A stretch of DNA of 64,000 nucleotides from Bacillus sp. ISL-18 (lineage in GTDB: Bacteria; Bacillota; Bacilli; Bacillales; Cytobacillaceae). The DNA is taken from NCBI RefSeq assembly GCF_018613415.1, contig NZ_JAGGQG010000002.1, positions 895,438-959,437 on the forward strand, written 5' to 3'. This document shows positions 51,664 through 62,700 of the stretch, piece by piece; within the stretch, counting starts at the first letter, position 1, and each line of letters begins with the position of its first letter. The translations under genes and the position numbers were made by a program. The notes under the pieces are model-generated. The model was not told the DNA's origin, made no database searches, and saw nothing but the letters and a program-made list of their open reading frames with translations.

Positions 51664-52379
51664 TGAGAAACGTTTTAACCCTTCCGTTTGATGAGGCAGG
51701 CAACCTCATTGTTGCCAGCGATAACAGTGGTGCGATTGGTATGAAAAAGGATGATCTTGTTTTTGTATCATATGAAACGGTCGCCTACTATTCTTTTCGA
51801 GTTGCCGTGATGGAATGTATGGCAGCAGGAGGAGAACCTATTTCCGTTATCCTTCACAATTTTTGCGGGAATGAAGCTTGGGAGGAACTGACAAGTGGAA
51901 TTCAAAGAGGAATAGGCGAGCTTCAATTAAAGAATCTTCCGATTACAGGCAGTACGGAAAGCAACTTCTCCATGCAACAATCGGCCGTTGGGATCATTGT
52001 CCTTGGCAAAAAGCAGATTGGAAAAATGGATGAGATCGTTTTTAACGAACAGTCGAAAATCGCTATCATCGGTAACCCGTTGGTTGGCAATGAGGTAATA
52101 GAACAGGAAGATCTAATTGTTCCATTACCCATTTTTCAAAAGATTAGCAGACCTGAAGGGATTGGGGTTTGGCCGGTCGGTTCCAAAGGGATCCAATCTG
52201 AATTGAATCAAATGTTTAAGAACAAGACATTTTTAAAGGAGCAAATCATCACGGACATTGATCTAGTAAAATCCGCTGGCCCGGCTACATGTTTCCTTGT
52301 TACTTATCAGGAAAATATGGAAGAGGAAATAAAAAAATGGGCCGGAAGCTATTTTCATTCCGTCCAAATAAGGATATAG
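51663..52379 (+). CDS. cblS: Alpha-ribazole kinase
   Basis: 238 residues of the PurM/ThiL-like (AIR synthase-related) fold: ASDNSGAIGMKKDDLVF at the N-terminus, a Gly-rich ITGSTESNFSMQQSAVGI stretch, and FLVTYQENMEEEIKKW late. It directly overlaps cblT (TGATG). By similarity of context it phosphorylates imported alpha-ribazole so that CobS can use it without CobT. Last gene of the operon; the terminator at 52568 follows. Confidence 0.8.
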   Translation: MRNVLTLPFDEAGNLIVASDNSGAIGMKKDDLVFVSYETVAYYSFRVAVMECMAAGGEPISVILHNFCGNEAWEELTSGIQRGIGELQLKNLPITGSTESNFSMQQSAVGIIVLGKKQIGKMDEIVFNEQSKIAIIGNPLVGNEVIEQEDLIVPLPIFQKISRPEGIGVWPVGSKGIQSELNQMFKNKTFLKEQIITDIDLVKSAGPATCFLVTYQENMEEEIKKWAGSYFHSVQIRI

Positions 52380-52567
52380 GTGTAGTTTATCCATATATTG
52401 AAATTCCAGTGGAGAATGAATAAACCAGCCAGCATCACATGTGATGTCAATTTCAGTCCACACATGTGAAAGCTGTTGCAAAATTAATATTGAAATAGAT
52501 TCTAACTTTAGATTATATAGATGAGCTTTTTTAAGAAATCTAAAGTATATTTTTGGATAGTTTATAA

Positions 52568-52614
52568 AAAGGGGGTACCCAATGAAATTTTATTCATTGG
52601 GTACCCCTTAATCT
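52568..52614. terminator. Bidirectional terminator between B12 operon and ABC-F gene
   Basis: GGGGTACCCAATGAA and TTCATTGGGTACCCC form a perfect 15-bp stem. U-rich on the plus side; used by convergent genes. Confidence 0.9.
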
Positions 52615-52618
52615 TTAT

Positions 52619-54172
52619 TTAAAACACTTTCGTAGTCCAATCCTCACAATTCCAAATATCGGTCGCAATTTCACGATAGAAATCAGGTTCGTGGGAGACC
52701 ATCAAGATACTTCCGCGATAGGCCTTTAAAGCACGCTTCAATTCTTCTTTTGCGTCAACATCCAAGTGATTGGTAGGTTCGTCTAGAATTAATAAATTCG
52801 TTTCTGTGTTAATAATTTTACACAAGCGAACTTTGGCTTTTTCGCCGCCAGAAAGGACTTCGACTTTACTTTCTATATGTTTCGTCGTTAATCCGCATTT
52901 TGCAAGAGCAGCACGGACTTCAGCCTGATTCATACTAGGGAACTCGCTCCAAATCTCTTCGATACAAGTGTTGTAGTTGGCCTGTTTCACTTCCTGCTCG
53001 AAGTAACCGATGTGTTGATACTCACCACGTTCCACTTTACCGGAAATTGGATCAATCAACCCAAGAATACTTTTTAAAAGTGTTGACTTACCAATACCGT
53101 TTGCACCTACGAATGCAATTTTTTGCCCGCGTTCCATTTTTAAATTCAGAGGGCGGGAAAGTGGTTCATTGTAACCAATAACAAGATCTTCAGCCGTGAA
53201 AATATAACGACTAGCGGCACGAGCTTCTTTGAAGTTAAACTCTGGTTTTGGCTTCTCTTTCCCTAACTCAATTACTTCCATTTTGTCGAGCTTCTTCTGA
53301 CGAGACATCGCCATATTACGAGTCGCAACACTTGCCTTGTTCCGAGCCACGAAATCTTTCAAATCAGCAATTTCTTGTTGTTGACGCTTGTAAGCAGACT
53401 CTAGCTGCTGCTTCTTCATTTCATGAATTTTTAAGAAGTTATCATAGTCACCAACATAGCGATTCAACTCTTGGTTTTCCATGTGATAGATTAAGTTAAC
53501 AACATTGTTCAAGAATGGAATATCATGTGAAATCAAGATAAATGCATTCTCATATTCCTGTAAATAACGCTTCAACCATTCGATATGCTGTTCATCCAAA
53601 TAGTTCGTAGGCTCGTCTAGTAATAGGATTTCAGGCTTTTCTAGCAACAGCTTAGCTAGCAAAACTTTCGTACGCTGTCCGCCGCTAAGATCATCGACAT
53701 CTCGATCAAGTCCAACATCGTCTAATCCTAGTCCACGAGCAACTTCCTCAACTTTTGCATTAATTCGATAGAAATCATTACTATCTAAAGTTTCTTGTAG
53801 CTCGCCAACTTCTGCAAGTAATGCATCGATATCAGCACCTTCATCACCCATTTTTGCATAAAGTTCATTGATCTCTGATTCAGCATCAAAAAGATATTGA
53901 AAAGCAGTACTCAAAGCTTCACGCATCGTAGTACCTTTTTGAAGTACAGCATGCTGATCTAAATAACCAACACGAACTTTTCGTGACCATTCAACTTTTC
54001 CCTCGTCGGGTTGCAACTTCCCAGTAACAATATTCATGAAAGTAGACTTACCCTCACCATTTGCCCCGACTAGTCCAACATGTTCTCCTTTTAAAAGTCG
54101 AAACGACACATTATTAAAAATCGCACGATCACCAAAACCGTGGCTTAAATTTTGTACGTTTAATACGCTCAT
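52619..54172 (-). CDS. ykpA: ABC-F family ATPase (YkpA-like)
   Basis: 517 residues, two ABC domains with no membrane segment: Walker A GANGEGKST and GANGIGKST, signatures LSGGQRTKV and LSGGEKAKV, Walker B LLLDEPTNYLD and LILDEPTNHLD, and a charged inter-domain linker (about 240-310, KQQLESAYKRQQQEIADLK, P-site tRNA interaction motif). ABC-F proteins act on the ribosome. The closest type is YkpA/YbiT. Transcribed against the B12 operon. The palindrome TCACATGTGA lies just upstream of its start (54195). Confidence 0.93.
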   Translation of the reverse strand: MSVLNVQNLSHGFGDRAIFNNVSFRLLKGEHVGLVGANGEGKSTFMNIVTGKLQPDEGKVEWSRKVRVGYLDQHAVLQKGTTMREALSTAFQYLFDAESEINELYAKMGDEGADIDALLAEVGELQETLDSNDFYRINAKVEEVARGLGLDDVGLDRDVDDLSGGQRTKVLLAKLLLEKPEILLLDEPTNYLDEQHIEWLKRYLQEYENAFILISHDIPFLNNVVNLIYHMENQELNRYVGDYDNFLKIHEMKKQQLESAYKRQQQEIADLKDFVARNKASVATRNMAMSRQKKLDKMEVIELGKEKPKPEFNFKEARAASRYIFTAEDLVIGYNEPLSRPLNLKMERGQKIAFVGANGIGKSTLLKSILGLIDPISGKVERGEYQHIGYFEQEVKQANYNTCIEEIWSEFPSMNQAEVRAALAKCGLTTKHIESKVEVLSGGEKAKVRLCKIINTETNLLILDEPTNHLDVDAKEELKRALKAYRGSILMVSHEPDFYREIATDIWNCEDWTTKVF

Positions 54173-54555
54173 TTTTTTAACCCCTTATCTAATGTCACAT
54201 GTGAATATCTTACTAGATTTTGGCTGTTTTTTCTATCTTGAAGTTATTTTTTTGAAAAATGTAATTCTATCTATGGGCCAAATTAAAATCTGTCCCTTCT
54301 TAATTAACTTGGGTATATATAAATTGGATAAAAGTCTATTATACAACCGAACCTGGAGGCAAGATATGTGTTATTCCCATTTGGTAATAACTGTACAAAA
54401 AATGAAAGAATTGGTTGAGTTTTACTATCTTTCTATTTATTTAAACTATAACAAAAATGGCATGCGTCAATTTGCATGCCATTTCATGTGTTAATTTATC
54501 TCCGTGAACTATATAAGTGAACCCTTTAGGATAAGCAGTCGTTTTTTTGTTCCAC
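54173..54555. other. Intergenic region with transaldolase terminator
   Basis: Holds the palindrome TCACATGTGA (54195-54204) near the ABC-F gene start and, at 54455-54485, a hairpin (AAATGGCATGC/GCATGCCATTT) that ends in TTTTTGTT on the minus strand and terminates the tkt-tal unit. No gene is seen in between. Confidence 0.75.
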
Positions 54556-55224
54556 TTAGTTTTTAAGAGTATTTTCCCAATCAGCAGCAAATTTTTCGAT
54601 TCCTTGATCCGTAAGTGGATGTTTAGAAATTTGCTCAATGACTGAAAATGGAATTGTTGCAATATGTGCACCTGCCATTGCTACACGAGTTACATGATCT
54701 GGATGACGAACAGATGCTGCAATAATTTGTGTGTCGAATTGATGAATGCGGAACAATTCAGCTATTTTTGATACTAATTGAACACCGTCTTCAGAAATAT
54801 CATCTAAGCGGCCTAAGAATGGAGATACATACGTGGCACCGGCACGAGCTGCTAAAAGTGCTTGGTTTACTGTGAAGATAAGGGTGACATTTGTTTTCAC
54901 ACCTTTATCGGCAAGATAACGGCAAGCCTCTAAGCCAGCTAAAGTCATCGGAAGCTTGATGGTAATTTTCTCATCTCCGCCGTTAATTTTAATCAGCTCT
55001 TCAGCTTGGGCAATCATTTCATCAGCTGTAAGGGCATCTGGAGTTACTTCAGCGGAAACGGACTCCACTTCTGGAACCTCTTGGCAGATTTCTTCAATAC
55101 GGTCTTCAAATTTTACGCCTTCCTTCGCAACGAGGGAAGGATTAGTTGTAACACCTGATAAAACACCAATTTTATAGGCCTTTTTAATATCAACTAGATT
55201 TGCAGTATCAATAAATAATTTCAT
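54556..55224 (-). CDS. tal: Transaldolase (TalC/Fsa type)
   Basis: 222 residues, the small decameric transaldolase/fructose-6-phosphate aldolase form. [29 protein letters not shown], the Schiff-base lysine in ITIKLPMT (about residue 87) and [14 protein letters not shown] are all typical. It moves a dihydroxyacetone unit between sugar phosphates in the pentose phosphate pathway. It follows the transketolase gene by 23 bp and GGAGG precedes the ATG. Confidence 0.94.
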   Translation of the reverse strand: MKLFIDTANLVDIKKAYKIGVLSGVTTNPSLVAKEGVKFEDRIEEICQEVPEVESVSAEVTPDALTADEMIAQAEELIKINGGDEKITIKLPMTLAGLEACRYLADKGVKTNVTLIFTVNQALLAARAGATYVSPFLGRLDDISEDGVQLVSKIAELFRIHQFDTQIIAASVRHPDHVTRVAMAGAHIATIPFSVIEQISKHPLTDQGIEKFAADWENTLKN

Positions 55225-55247
55225 CGTTTATTTCCTCCATTTTAAGA

Positions 55248-57236
55248 TTATAGTAGACTTTTAGCCGTACGAACCACATTTTCCGTCGTAAATCCAAATA
55301 GCTCCATGACGGCAGCGCCCGTTCCTGAAGCACCGAATGTTTCAATCGATAATACTTTCCCTTCTAATCCTACGTAGCGTTCCCATCCAAGAGAGATACC
55401 CATTTCGAGTGCCACACGCTTTTTAATAGAAGCAGGGAGGACAAGTTCTTTATACTCCTTCGGTTGACGATCGAATAGTTCCCAGCTTGGCATAGCGACG
55501 ACGCGAACCGATACATTTTCTTTTTCAAGTTCAGCTTTCGCGTTAATGGCTAATGACACTTCCGAACCAGTTGCGACCAAGATAACCTCTGGCTGGTCAT
55601 TTGTTTGCGTTAATACGTAAGCTCCCTTTGAAAGGTTGTCTAAACCCGCTTGTGTTTCTTGGAACACAGGCAGGTTTTGACGGCTAAGCACCATCGCAAC
55701 AGGACCGTCTGTTTGTTTTAATGCATAAGCCCAAGCGCTTGCTGTTTCATTTGCATCTGATGGGCGAATGACGGTTAGCCCTGGGATGGCACGAAGAGAA
55801 GCTAGCTGCTCAACTGGCTCATGAGTTGGTCCATCCTCACCAACCGCAATCGAATCATGCGTAAATACATAGGTGACCGGAAGCTTTTGCAAGGCTGCCA
55901 GACGAATGGAAGGTCTGAGATAATCATTGAAAACAAAGAATGTGCTAACAAATGGCTTTACCCCGCCATGAAGAGCTAAACCATTGCCAGCCGCTCCCAT
56001 TGCGTGTTCCCGGACACCAAAATAGATATTCCGTCCGCTAAATGATTCTACCGCGAATGCTGCATTTTCCTTTATATCTGTCATGGTGGAGTGGGAAAGG
56101 TCCGCACTTCCTCCAAAAATAGAAGGAACTGATTTGACAAAATGGTTAATAGCTTCTCCGCTGGCTACACGAGTTGAGATGGTTTTACCCGTTTCAAATG
56201 TCAGGATGTCTTCCGCATTAATTAAAACTTCTCCCGTGATCGCTTGTTGCAGTTCTTTTGCTAATTCAGGATATGTCTCTTGATAAGACTGGAATAATGC
56301 ATTCCATTGTTGTTCTTGACCGATTCCTCTTTGTTTTAGCTCTTCAAAATGGGCTTTAACTTCTTCCGGTACAAAAAAATCCTCTTCATAGTGCCAGCCA
56401 TATACCTGTTTAGTTGCACGGGCTTCTTCTGCTCCAAGTGGATTACCATGTGCCTTGTTTGTTCCTGCCACTTTGGGACTTCCATAACCGATAGTGGTTC
56501 TAATTTCGATTAAGGTTGGTTGTCCTATATTTTGTTTTGCTAAGGTAATAGCTTTTGAGATTTCAGCTACATCATTGCCATCTTCTACTCGTAAGTATTG
56601 CCAATGAGCAGATTCTGTTCTTTTTTGAATATCTTCTGAAAAGGAAAGGTTTAATTCACCGTCCAAAGAAATATCGTTGGAATCATATAATGCAATTAAT
56701 TTTCCTAGTTTCATATGACCGGCCATAGACATGGCTTCATAAGAGACGCCTTCCATTAAATCTCCATCGCCCACTAAAGCATATGTATAATGGTCAATGA
56801 CAGGGTAGCCATCTTGATTAAATTTTGCAGATAAATGCGCTTCAGCCATCGCCATTCCTACTGCATTGGCAATCCCTTGCCCTAAAGGCCCAGTGGTCGC
56901 TTCAACTCCATCTGTGTGACCAAATTCGGGATGTCCTGGTGTTTTACTATTAAGCTTTCTAAAACCTTTTAAATCTTCTAAAGATAAATTGTACCCAGCT
57001 AAATGAAGCAAACTATATAATAAGCTAGATCCGTGTCCGGCAGAAAGAATAAATCGATCCCGGTTAAACCATTTTGCATTTGTAGAATTATGATTTAGAT
57101 GATTCGCCCAGAGTGCATAGGCCATTGGAGCAGCCCCCATAGGCAGGCCTGGATGACCGGAATTAGCACTATTGATTGCGTCAATTGATAAAGTGCGGAT
57201 CGTATTTACAGCTAGTGTTTCAATACTATTATTCAT
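55248..57236 (-). CDS. tkt: Transketolase
   Basis: 662 residues. Thiamine diphosphate motif [32 protein letters not shown] near the N-terminus, [20 protein letters not shown] in the pyrimidine domain, and the C-terminal [12 protein letters not shown] region. Full length for the family. It transfers two-carbon units in the pentose phosphate pathway. With tal it forms a unit divergent from a DeoR-type regulator, so it is probably an inducible second copy devoted to growth on a sugar, rather than the housekeeping gene. Confidence 0.95.
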   Translation of the reverse strand: MNNSIETLAVNTIRTLSIDAINSANSGHPGLPMGAAPMAYALWANHLNHNSTNAKWFNRDRFILSAGHGSSLLYSLLHLAGYNLSLEDLKGFRKLNSKTPGHPEFGHTDGVEATTGPLGQGIANAVGMAMAEAHLSAKFNQDGYPVIDHYTYALVGDGDLMEGVSYEAMSMAGHMKLGKLIALYDSNDISLDGELNLSFSEDIQKRTESAHWQYLRVEDGNDVAEISKAITLAKQNIGQPTLIEIRTTIGYGSPKVAGTNKAHGNPLGAEEARATKQVYGWHYEEDFFVPEEVKAHFEELKQRGIGQEQQWNALFQSYQETYPELAKELQQAITGEVLINAEDILTFETGKTISTRVASGEAINHFVKSVPSIFGGSADLSHSTMTDIKENAAFAVESFSGRNIYFGVREHAMGAAGNGLALHGGVKPFVSTFFVFNDYLRPSIRLAALQKLPVTYVFTHDSIAVGEDGPTHEPVEQLASLRAIPGLTVIRPSDANETASAWAYALKQTDGPVAMVLSRQNLPVFQETQAGLDNLSKGAYVLTQTNDQPEVILVATGSEVSLAINAKAELEKENVSVRVVAMPSWELFDRQPKEYKELVLPASIKKRVALEMGISLGWERYVGLEGKVLSIETFGASGTGAAVMELFGFTTENVVRTAKSLL

Positions 57237-57341
57237 CTTTTTTCCTCCTTTAATTTCGTGTGATTATTAGGTAATGGAATTCTCGTTTTTGCGTTTTAAT
57301 GCTAGTTTTTTCGTGTTTGAGAATATTTTATCCTCATAAAC

Positions 57342-57423
57342 AAGAAAAAACAAGAAAAAACTTGCCGTTTTTTTGAAAAAAATTGGTGAAATCAAGAAAA
57401 AACTATATAATGTAAGAAAAAAC
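57342..57423 (+). promoter_or_regulatory. Four AAGAAAAAAC repeats in the tkt/DeoR intergenic region
   Basis: AAGAAAAAAC starts at 57342, 57352, 57394 and 57414; spacings 10, 42 and 20 bp are near multiples of the helix turn. A complementary GTTTTTTC lies at 57305. Such repeats suit operators of DeoR/GlpR-type regulators; the site covers the start of the regulator gene promoter and is between both divergent genes. Confidence 0.6.
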
Positions 57424-57452
57424 ATGCAAAAACACGGAGGCTGGTCACTAGT

Positions 57453-58202
57453 ATGCTTAGAAAAGAACGACAAAGTGAAATTTTACAAATACTTGAAAAA
57501 GAAGGGAAAGTCGTTGCGAAGGAATTAAGCATAAAATGGGATGTTTCCGAGGACACCATTAGGCGAGATTTAAGAGAAATGGATTCATTAGGTCTTCTTA
57601 AAAGAGTACACGGCGGGGCATTTCCGGTATCTGCAAGCGCTTTAACCTATTCTGAAAGAACGGAAGAAAATATAGATGCAAAAAAAGAGTTAGCCTTAAA
57701 AGCGGTGAAGATGATTAAAGATGGACAAGTTCTTTTAATAGATGGAAGCACAACCAATCTTTTTTTGGCTCAAGAAATTCCAATCGAGTTTAAAGGGACC
57801 ATTATTACGAATAGTCCCTCTATTAGTTTGGCATTATCAAAACATCCCAATGCAGATATCATCCTTTTGGGTGGAACCTTTTTTAAGGAATCTTTTGTCA
57901 CTGTCGGATTAGATGTCATTGAAGTGCTTAAAAACATTAGAGTCGATCTCTGTTTTTTAGGAGTGTATTCCTTGCACCCTGACTTTGGTATCAGCATTCC
58001 TCATATAGAAGAGTCTCATGTTAAACGTCAGATGATTAAAAGTTCAAATAAAATCGCAACCTTGGTAACAAGAAGTAAGCTTAATACCATTTCAAATTAC
58101 TTGGTAGGTCCTGTTTCAGAACTTGATTACTTAATTACGGAAGACGGTCCACTAAGTCATAATTTAAATAAGTATATGGAATTCGATATTGAAATCATTT
58201 GA
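57453..58202 (+). CDS. DeoR/GlpR-family transcriptional regulator
   Basis: 249 residues. N-terminal winged HTH of the DeoR type (RKERQSEILQILEKEGKVV, DVSEDTIRRDLREMD, GLLKRVHGGAFP) and a C-terminal sugar-phosphate sensor domain with LLIDGSTTN and ITNSPSI. Such proteins repress sugar-use genes until a phosphorylated sugar binds. GGAGG lies 13 nt before the ATG, a rather long spacing. Divergent to tkt-tal, which it most likely controls via the AAGAAAAAAC repeats. Confidence 0.92.
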   Translation: MLRKERQSEILQILEKEGKVVAKELSIKWDVSEDTIRRDLREMDSLGLLKRVHGGAFPVSASALTYSERTEENIDAKKELALKAVKMIKDGQVLLIDGSTTNLFLAQEIPIEFKGTIITNSPSISLALSKHPNADIILLGGTFFKESFVTVGLDVIEVLKNIRVDLCFLGVYSLHPDFGISIPHIEESHVKRQMIKSSNKIATLVTRSKLNTISNYLVGPVSELDYLITEDGPLSHNLNKYMEFDIEII

Positions 58203-58262
58203 CTATGGTTTTAGCACCAATGCCGATGAGGGCATAAACTTAATAAACTATTAAATCGAGAA

Positions 58263-58291
58263 AAGGGTATGTTAGGCATACCCTTCATTAA
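58263..58291 (+). terminator. Terminator after the DeoR gene
   Basis: AAGGGTATG, loop TTAGG, CATACCCTT. U-run is weak. Confidence 0.65.
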
Positions 58292-58366
58292 TAAGTCCTA
58301 TCAGGTGATTAATAATTACGGAATCTGGACATTAATGAATGAATCTTCGATTAGTAGTTGAGTGAA

Positions 58367-59428
58367 TTAGCTATTTATTGAATTTGTAACTTGTTTTCTA
58401 TATTGATTAGGAGAAACTCCATAAGCTCTTTTAAAAATTCTTATAAATTGAGAAACATTTTCATAACCTATCGAATGACTTATCTCTTCAATCTTTAAAC
58501 CAGATGATGTTAAAAGTTCAATCGCTTTATTGAGCTTCAAGGTTTGAATGATATCTTTAAAGGTTTGCCCCGTATTCATTTTTATAAGCTTACTCAGATA
58601 AGGAACGGTGAAGTGAAATTCTTTTGATAGATCTTGAAGGGTTACGGTTTTATAGTTTCTTTGGATAAAAGTAATAATCGATGTGAAATATTTGTTACTT
58701 TTATGCAATTCTTGAGGTAATTCTATTTTTATCCTTTCATCTCTTAATAGATTAGCAAAAAAGACCATTATAAGATTATCTAAAACAATATGACAGTATT
58801 TTTTATTTTCTAAACTTTCATGAAAAATTTTACATAAAATATCTTTAATTTCAGAATTGTTATTCGTACGAAATAGAATGTACCTATTAAAAGTATTAGA
58901 ATGTAAGATTTTATTAAAGAATGAAGATAATAAATTTTCCTCTTTGAGAACAGCCAAAAATGTGTTGTTAAACGTACTTTTCCTTATTAAAAAGTTAATG
59001 AGAATGGTGTCGTCATAAATGGCAACAGAATGTTCAACCCCAGGTGATAGGATGCAGATATCGCCTTCATTTAAAACTATTTCATCATGGCCAATTTTTT
59101 GCGTAAAACTACCTGAATAGACGTAACTCATTTCAAAAAAAGTATGAGTATGAACAAATTCAGGTGTATACCTATTATGTTTTATAGGCAAAACATTAAA
59201 ATTTTCCTTGCCATTAAAAAACAAGTTTTCTGTCATCATGTAGGGATCATCCACGTCAGGGTAAAAATGAGGAATAATAATTTTCTTTTCTTCAATGAAG
59301 TCAAGATTTATGTTTTCCATAAAGATTTTATAAGTACCGGGATTTTGTGATGCTATAAAATGATTTCGATAAAATAACTCATCCTCCGTATAATCTCTCA
59401 AAAATTGATCTACTTCATTAATCTCCAT
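58367..59428 (-). CDS. AraC-family regulator with cupin sensor domain
   Basis: 353 residues. N-terminal cupin-like sensor (about 80-170: HTHTFFEMSYVYSGSF, ILSPGVEHSVAIYDD) and C-terminal double HTH (about 255-350: TVPYLSKLIKMNTGQTFKDI, IGYENVSQFIRIFKRAYGVSP). These proteins usually activate sugar-use genes on binding a saccharide. It is divergent to the alpha-L-rhamnosidase gene with a shared 322-bp intergenic region, so it probably controls it. Confidence 0.92.
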   Translation of the reverse strand: MEINEVDQFLRDYTEDELFYRNHFIASQNPGTYKIFMENINLDFIEEKKIIIPHFYPDVDDPYMMTENLFFNGKENFNVLPIKHNRYTPEFVHTHTFFEMSYVYSGSFTQKIGHDEIVLNEGDICILSPGVEHSVAIYDDTILINFLIRKSTFNNTFLAVLKEENLLSSFFNKILHSNTFNRYILFRTNNNSEIKDILCKIFHESLENKKYCHIVLDNLIMVFFANLLRDERIKIELPQELHKSNKYFTSIITFIQRNYKTVTLQDLSKEFHFTVPYLSKLIKMNTGQTFKDIIQTLKLNKAIELLTSSGLKIEEISHSIGYENVSQFIRIFKRAYGVSPNQYRKQVTNSINS

Positions 59429-59750
59429 TTTTTCTCCTTCGAATAAGAATAAGATTAAAAAAATATAATTTTATTTTTTAGTTTTAATCATTCAATTCTA
59501 ATTAGCGATATAGGGAATTCAATAAAATAAACTCATTATACGCTTTCATTAAACCGTTATGTAAATTATAAAGAAAAATATACGTGAATAATAGATTAAA
59601 AAAGATCAATTATTTTAATTAAATAACAGTATTTGGTTTCCTATTCATTTGAATTAGTATAGTAATAGATATTAAATTTTAAAATAATTGAACTCAACTT
59701 GTAAGTTAAATGCAGGATTATAAGTCAGATATTATCGGAGGTATTTGTAA
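59429..59750. other. Divergent intergenic region, AraC regulator/rhamnosidase
   Basis: AT-rich; contains the promoters of both genes. I see no clear repeat or hairpin in it; the rhamnosidase ribosome site TCGGAGG is at 59734-59740. Confidence 0.5.
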
Positions 59751-62700
59751 ATGCTTACATTAAAAACAGAGGGTCTCATGAATCCAATCGGGATAGATCG
59801 TAGAAAGCCGGAGTTTAGTTGGTTGGTTTTATCTGACGAAGTAGGTGTTAGGCAAGAATCTTATAAAATGGTCGTGAAAGAAGAAGATGGCAGCATTGTT
59901 TGGGATTCAGGGGAAGTCTTTTCAGATACAGCTGTTGAGATTTTTTATGAAGGGAAACCTCTTAGACCATCTGCAAGATACAGTGTTGAATTAACAGTAG
60001 TTGATAATCATGGAAATCGATACGACTCTAGGAATAACTTTTTTGAAACTGGTCTCATGTTAAAGAATGAAAAATCCTTAGGTGATGGGGCTAAATGGAT
60101 TGGAGCAGATGAGTTGACCTTGGATGCGACTTCAGCATGCTACTTTGATTTGAGGATGGATCTGACTTTAACGGAAGGGTGTGATAAGGCTGGAATCATT
60201 TTTGGCGCAAATGATTTTAGATTAAAAAACAAGAACTTTAATATATGGGGAAAAGCGGAAGAACTTAACTATTTCAAATATGAAGTGGATGTAGAGCAAT
60301 TATTAAATGGTACAAGTGATACAGCAAAGCTTAATATTTATGTCGTTGGTATGCCGGTTCTTGGTCAAAGTATAGAGAATGACCCAAATGAAGCTGATTT
60401 TTCAATAGAGATTCCAAATACAGTGATTTCTAAGGAAAATGTTTATGAAAAGATGAGTATTTCGATCGATACATTGAGTAACTTAAATCAGGTCACTTTT
60501 AGAATAAATGGAATAGTAGCTGATGAAAATCGTCAGCTTAACCCTTTAGGCAACACGCATGATTATAATACTTATCCTAATCTGAATGAAATTGGTTTTT
60601 CAGTAGCTGCAGGAGAAAAAGCCATATTTGAGAACATAGCGATTCATAATCCAGGACCATATAGTGAGGGAATTCTTTTTGGAGAGAAGATTGGAGCAAC
60701 CTACGATATTTTTAAAGGTCTTGATGGGGTTCATGTGGAAGAGGATGGAAGGATTATGGTAGGCGGCAATCAGGATATTTTAGTATTTGCCGATCCATCA
60801 TATGGCAGTGCTCCTATGCTTAGAACAGAGTTTAAGGCGGAGAAAAAAATTGAAAAAGCAAGGCTGTATGTTACGGCTCAAGGCATTTATGAAATGTGGA
60901 TGAATGGAGAGAAAATTAGTGACCACTGGTTTAACCCAGGGAACTCGGAGTACCGAGAAAGAATTGCCTATCATACCTATGATGTAAAAGAGTTACTTAA
61001 CAGTGAGAGTAAGAATGCCATTGCCGTCCAACTAGCTGAAGGCTGGTGGAGTGGCTATCAGACATTCATTGTCCATAACTATAATTTTTATGATGATCGT
61101 CAAGCTTTGATGGCCAAGTTAGTGATCGAGTATACCGATAAGACGGTTGAAACCATTGTAACGGATGAAGAAAATTGGTCTTATTATGGAAATGGACCTG
61201 TAGAGTATGGCTCCTTCTTCCAAGGGGAGCGGTATAATGCAAACAAAGAAGTATCTGGCTGGATGAATGTGGACTTTGATGAAAAAGGCTGGAGAAAAGC
61301 AGTTGAGATCCCAACAGAATCTACATTTGAAAACTATACCTTTATGACAAGATTGGATGAGCCTATTACTGTTATTAATACGATTGTCTCAAAAAGTGTT
61401 CAAAAAACCAGCGATCATAAAGATTTCGATAGTAACTATTCCTACATTTATGATATGGGTGAAAATGTACTGGGAGTTCCTCACATTCAGATACAGGAAG
61501 GAGTGCTTAAGGCAGGTCAACAGTTAATTATCCGTTATGCTGAGATTCTTTACCCGAGTCATCTGAAGGAATACCAAGAAGCAGGTATTGCAAATATGAT
61601 GATGGTTGAAAATTACCGTGCGGCTCTTTCAACAGACTTTTATACAGCAAAGGGTTGTGAAGCGGTTGTCATTGAACCTCATCGAACCTATCATGGTTTC
61701 CGTTTTATTGAGATATCAGGTCTCAGCGAGCCGCTTCCATTGGAATGTGTTAAGACAAATCTTTTATCATCTATAAAGGTGTCTTCAACCTATGAATCTT
61801 CAAACCCATTGGTTAATAGATTGTATAAAAATGTTCAGAACTCCCAAAACAGTAACTTTATGTCTCTTCCGACAGACTGTCCACAAAGAAATGAGCGGCT
61901 GGGATGGACGGGAGATGCACAGGTATTTTCCATGGCAGCAACCTATAATGCGGATGTTTATAATTTTTACCGTCAATGGTTATACACCTTAAGAGATAGT
62001 CAATTTAATACAGGGGCACTTCCTGTGTTTGCCCCAAGCTATATACTGCCTGATCAAGATAAAGGGGGATTTGGTGGTTTCGGTGGTGTATCTTGGGATG
62101 CAGCTATTGTGTTGATCCCATATAACCTATATAGACAATATGGCAAGAAGGGGATCATTCGAGAAAATATTGAAGCCATTGATAAATATCTAAACTATTT
62201 GCTCGAAAATCCAATGACTGTTGATGATAAAATTTATAATGGATTAACCAGCAAAACTGGTATTCTCGCGGATTGGTTAAGTATTGAGGTTACCGACTAC
62301 ACCTTAATTAATAATGCCGTTTATGCCTATTTATTAGAAACTGCTTCAAAAATGGCTGAAATCATCGGTCATACTGAGCTTTCTCATAAGTATCAGGCTG
62401 CCTATGAACTAACAAAGGCAGAGTGGAACGAGCTTTATGTTGATGAGGATGGACGTACAAGAGATTTTGAAGGCAAGCTTCAAGATACTCAGGCATCTTA
62501 CGCCACTCCGCTTAGATATGGTGTATTTAATGAAGAAAATGAAAAGAAAGCCGTAATCCATTATCAAGAAACGGTTAAGAGGACGTTAACGGAGAAGGGT
62601 AATTATACGATTAAAACTGGATTCTCAGGAACCCCCAATCTTGTACCTACGTTATCAAATTATGGATATATAGAGGAAGCTTATAACTTATTTGAATCAA

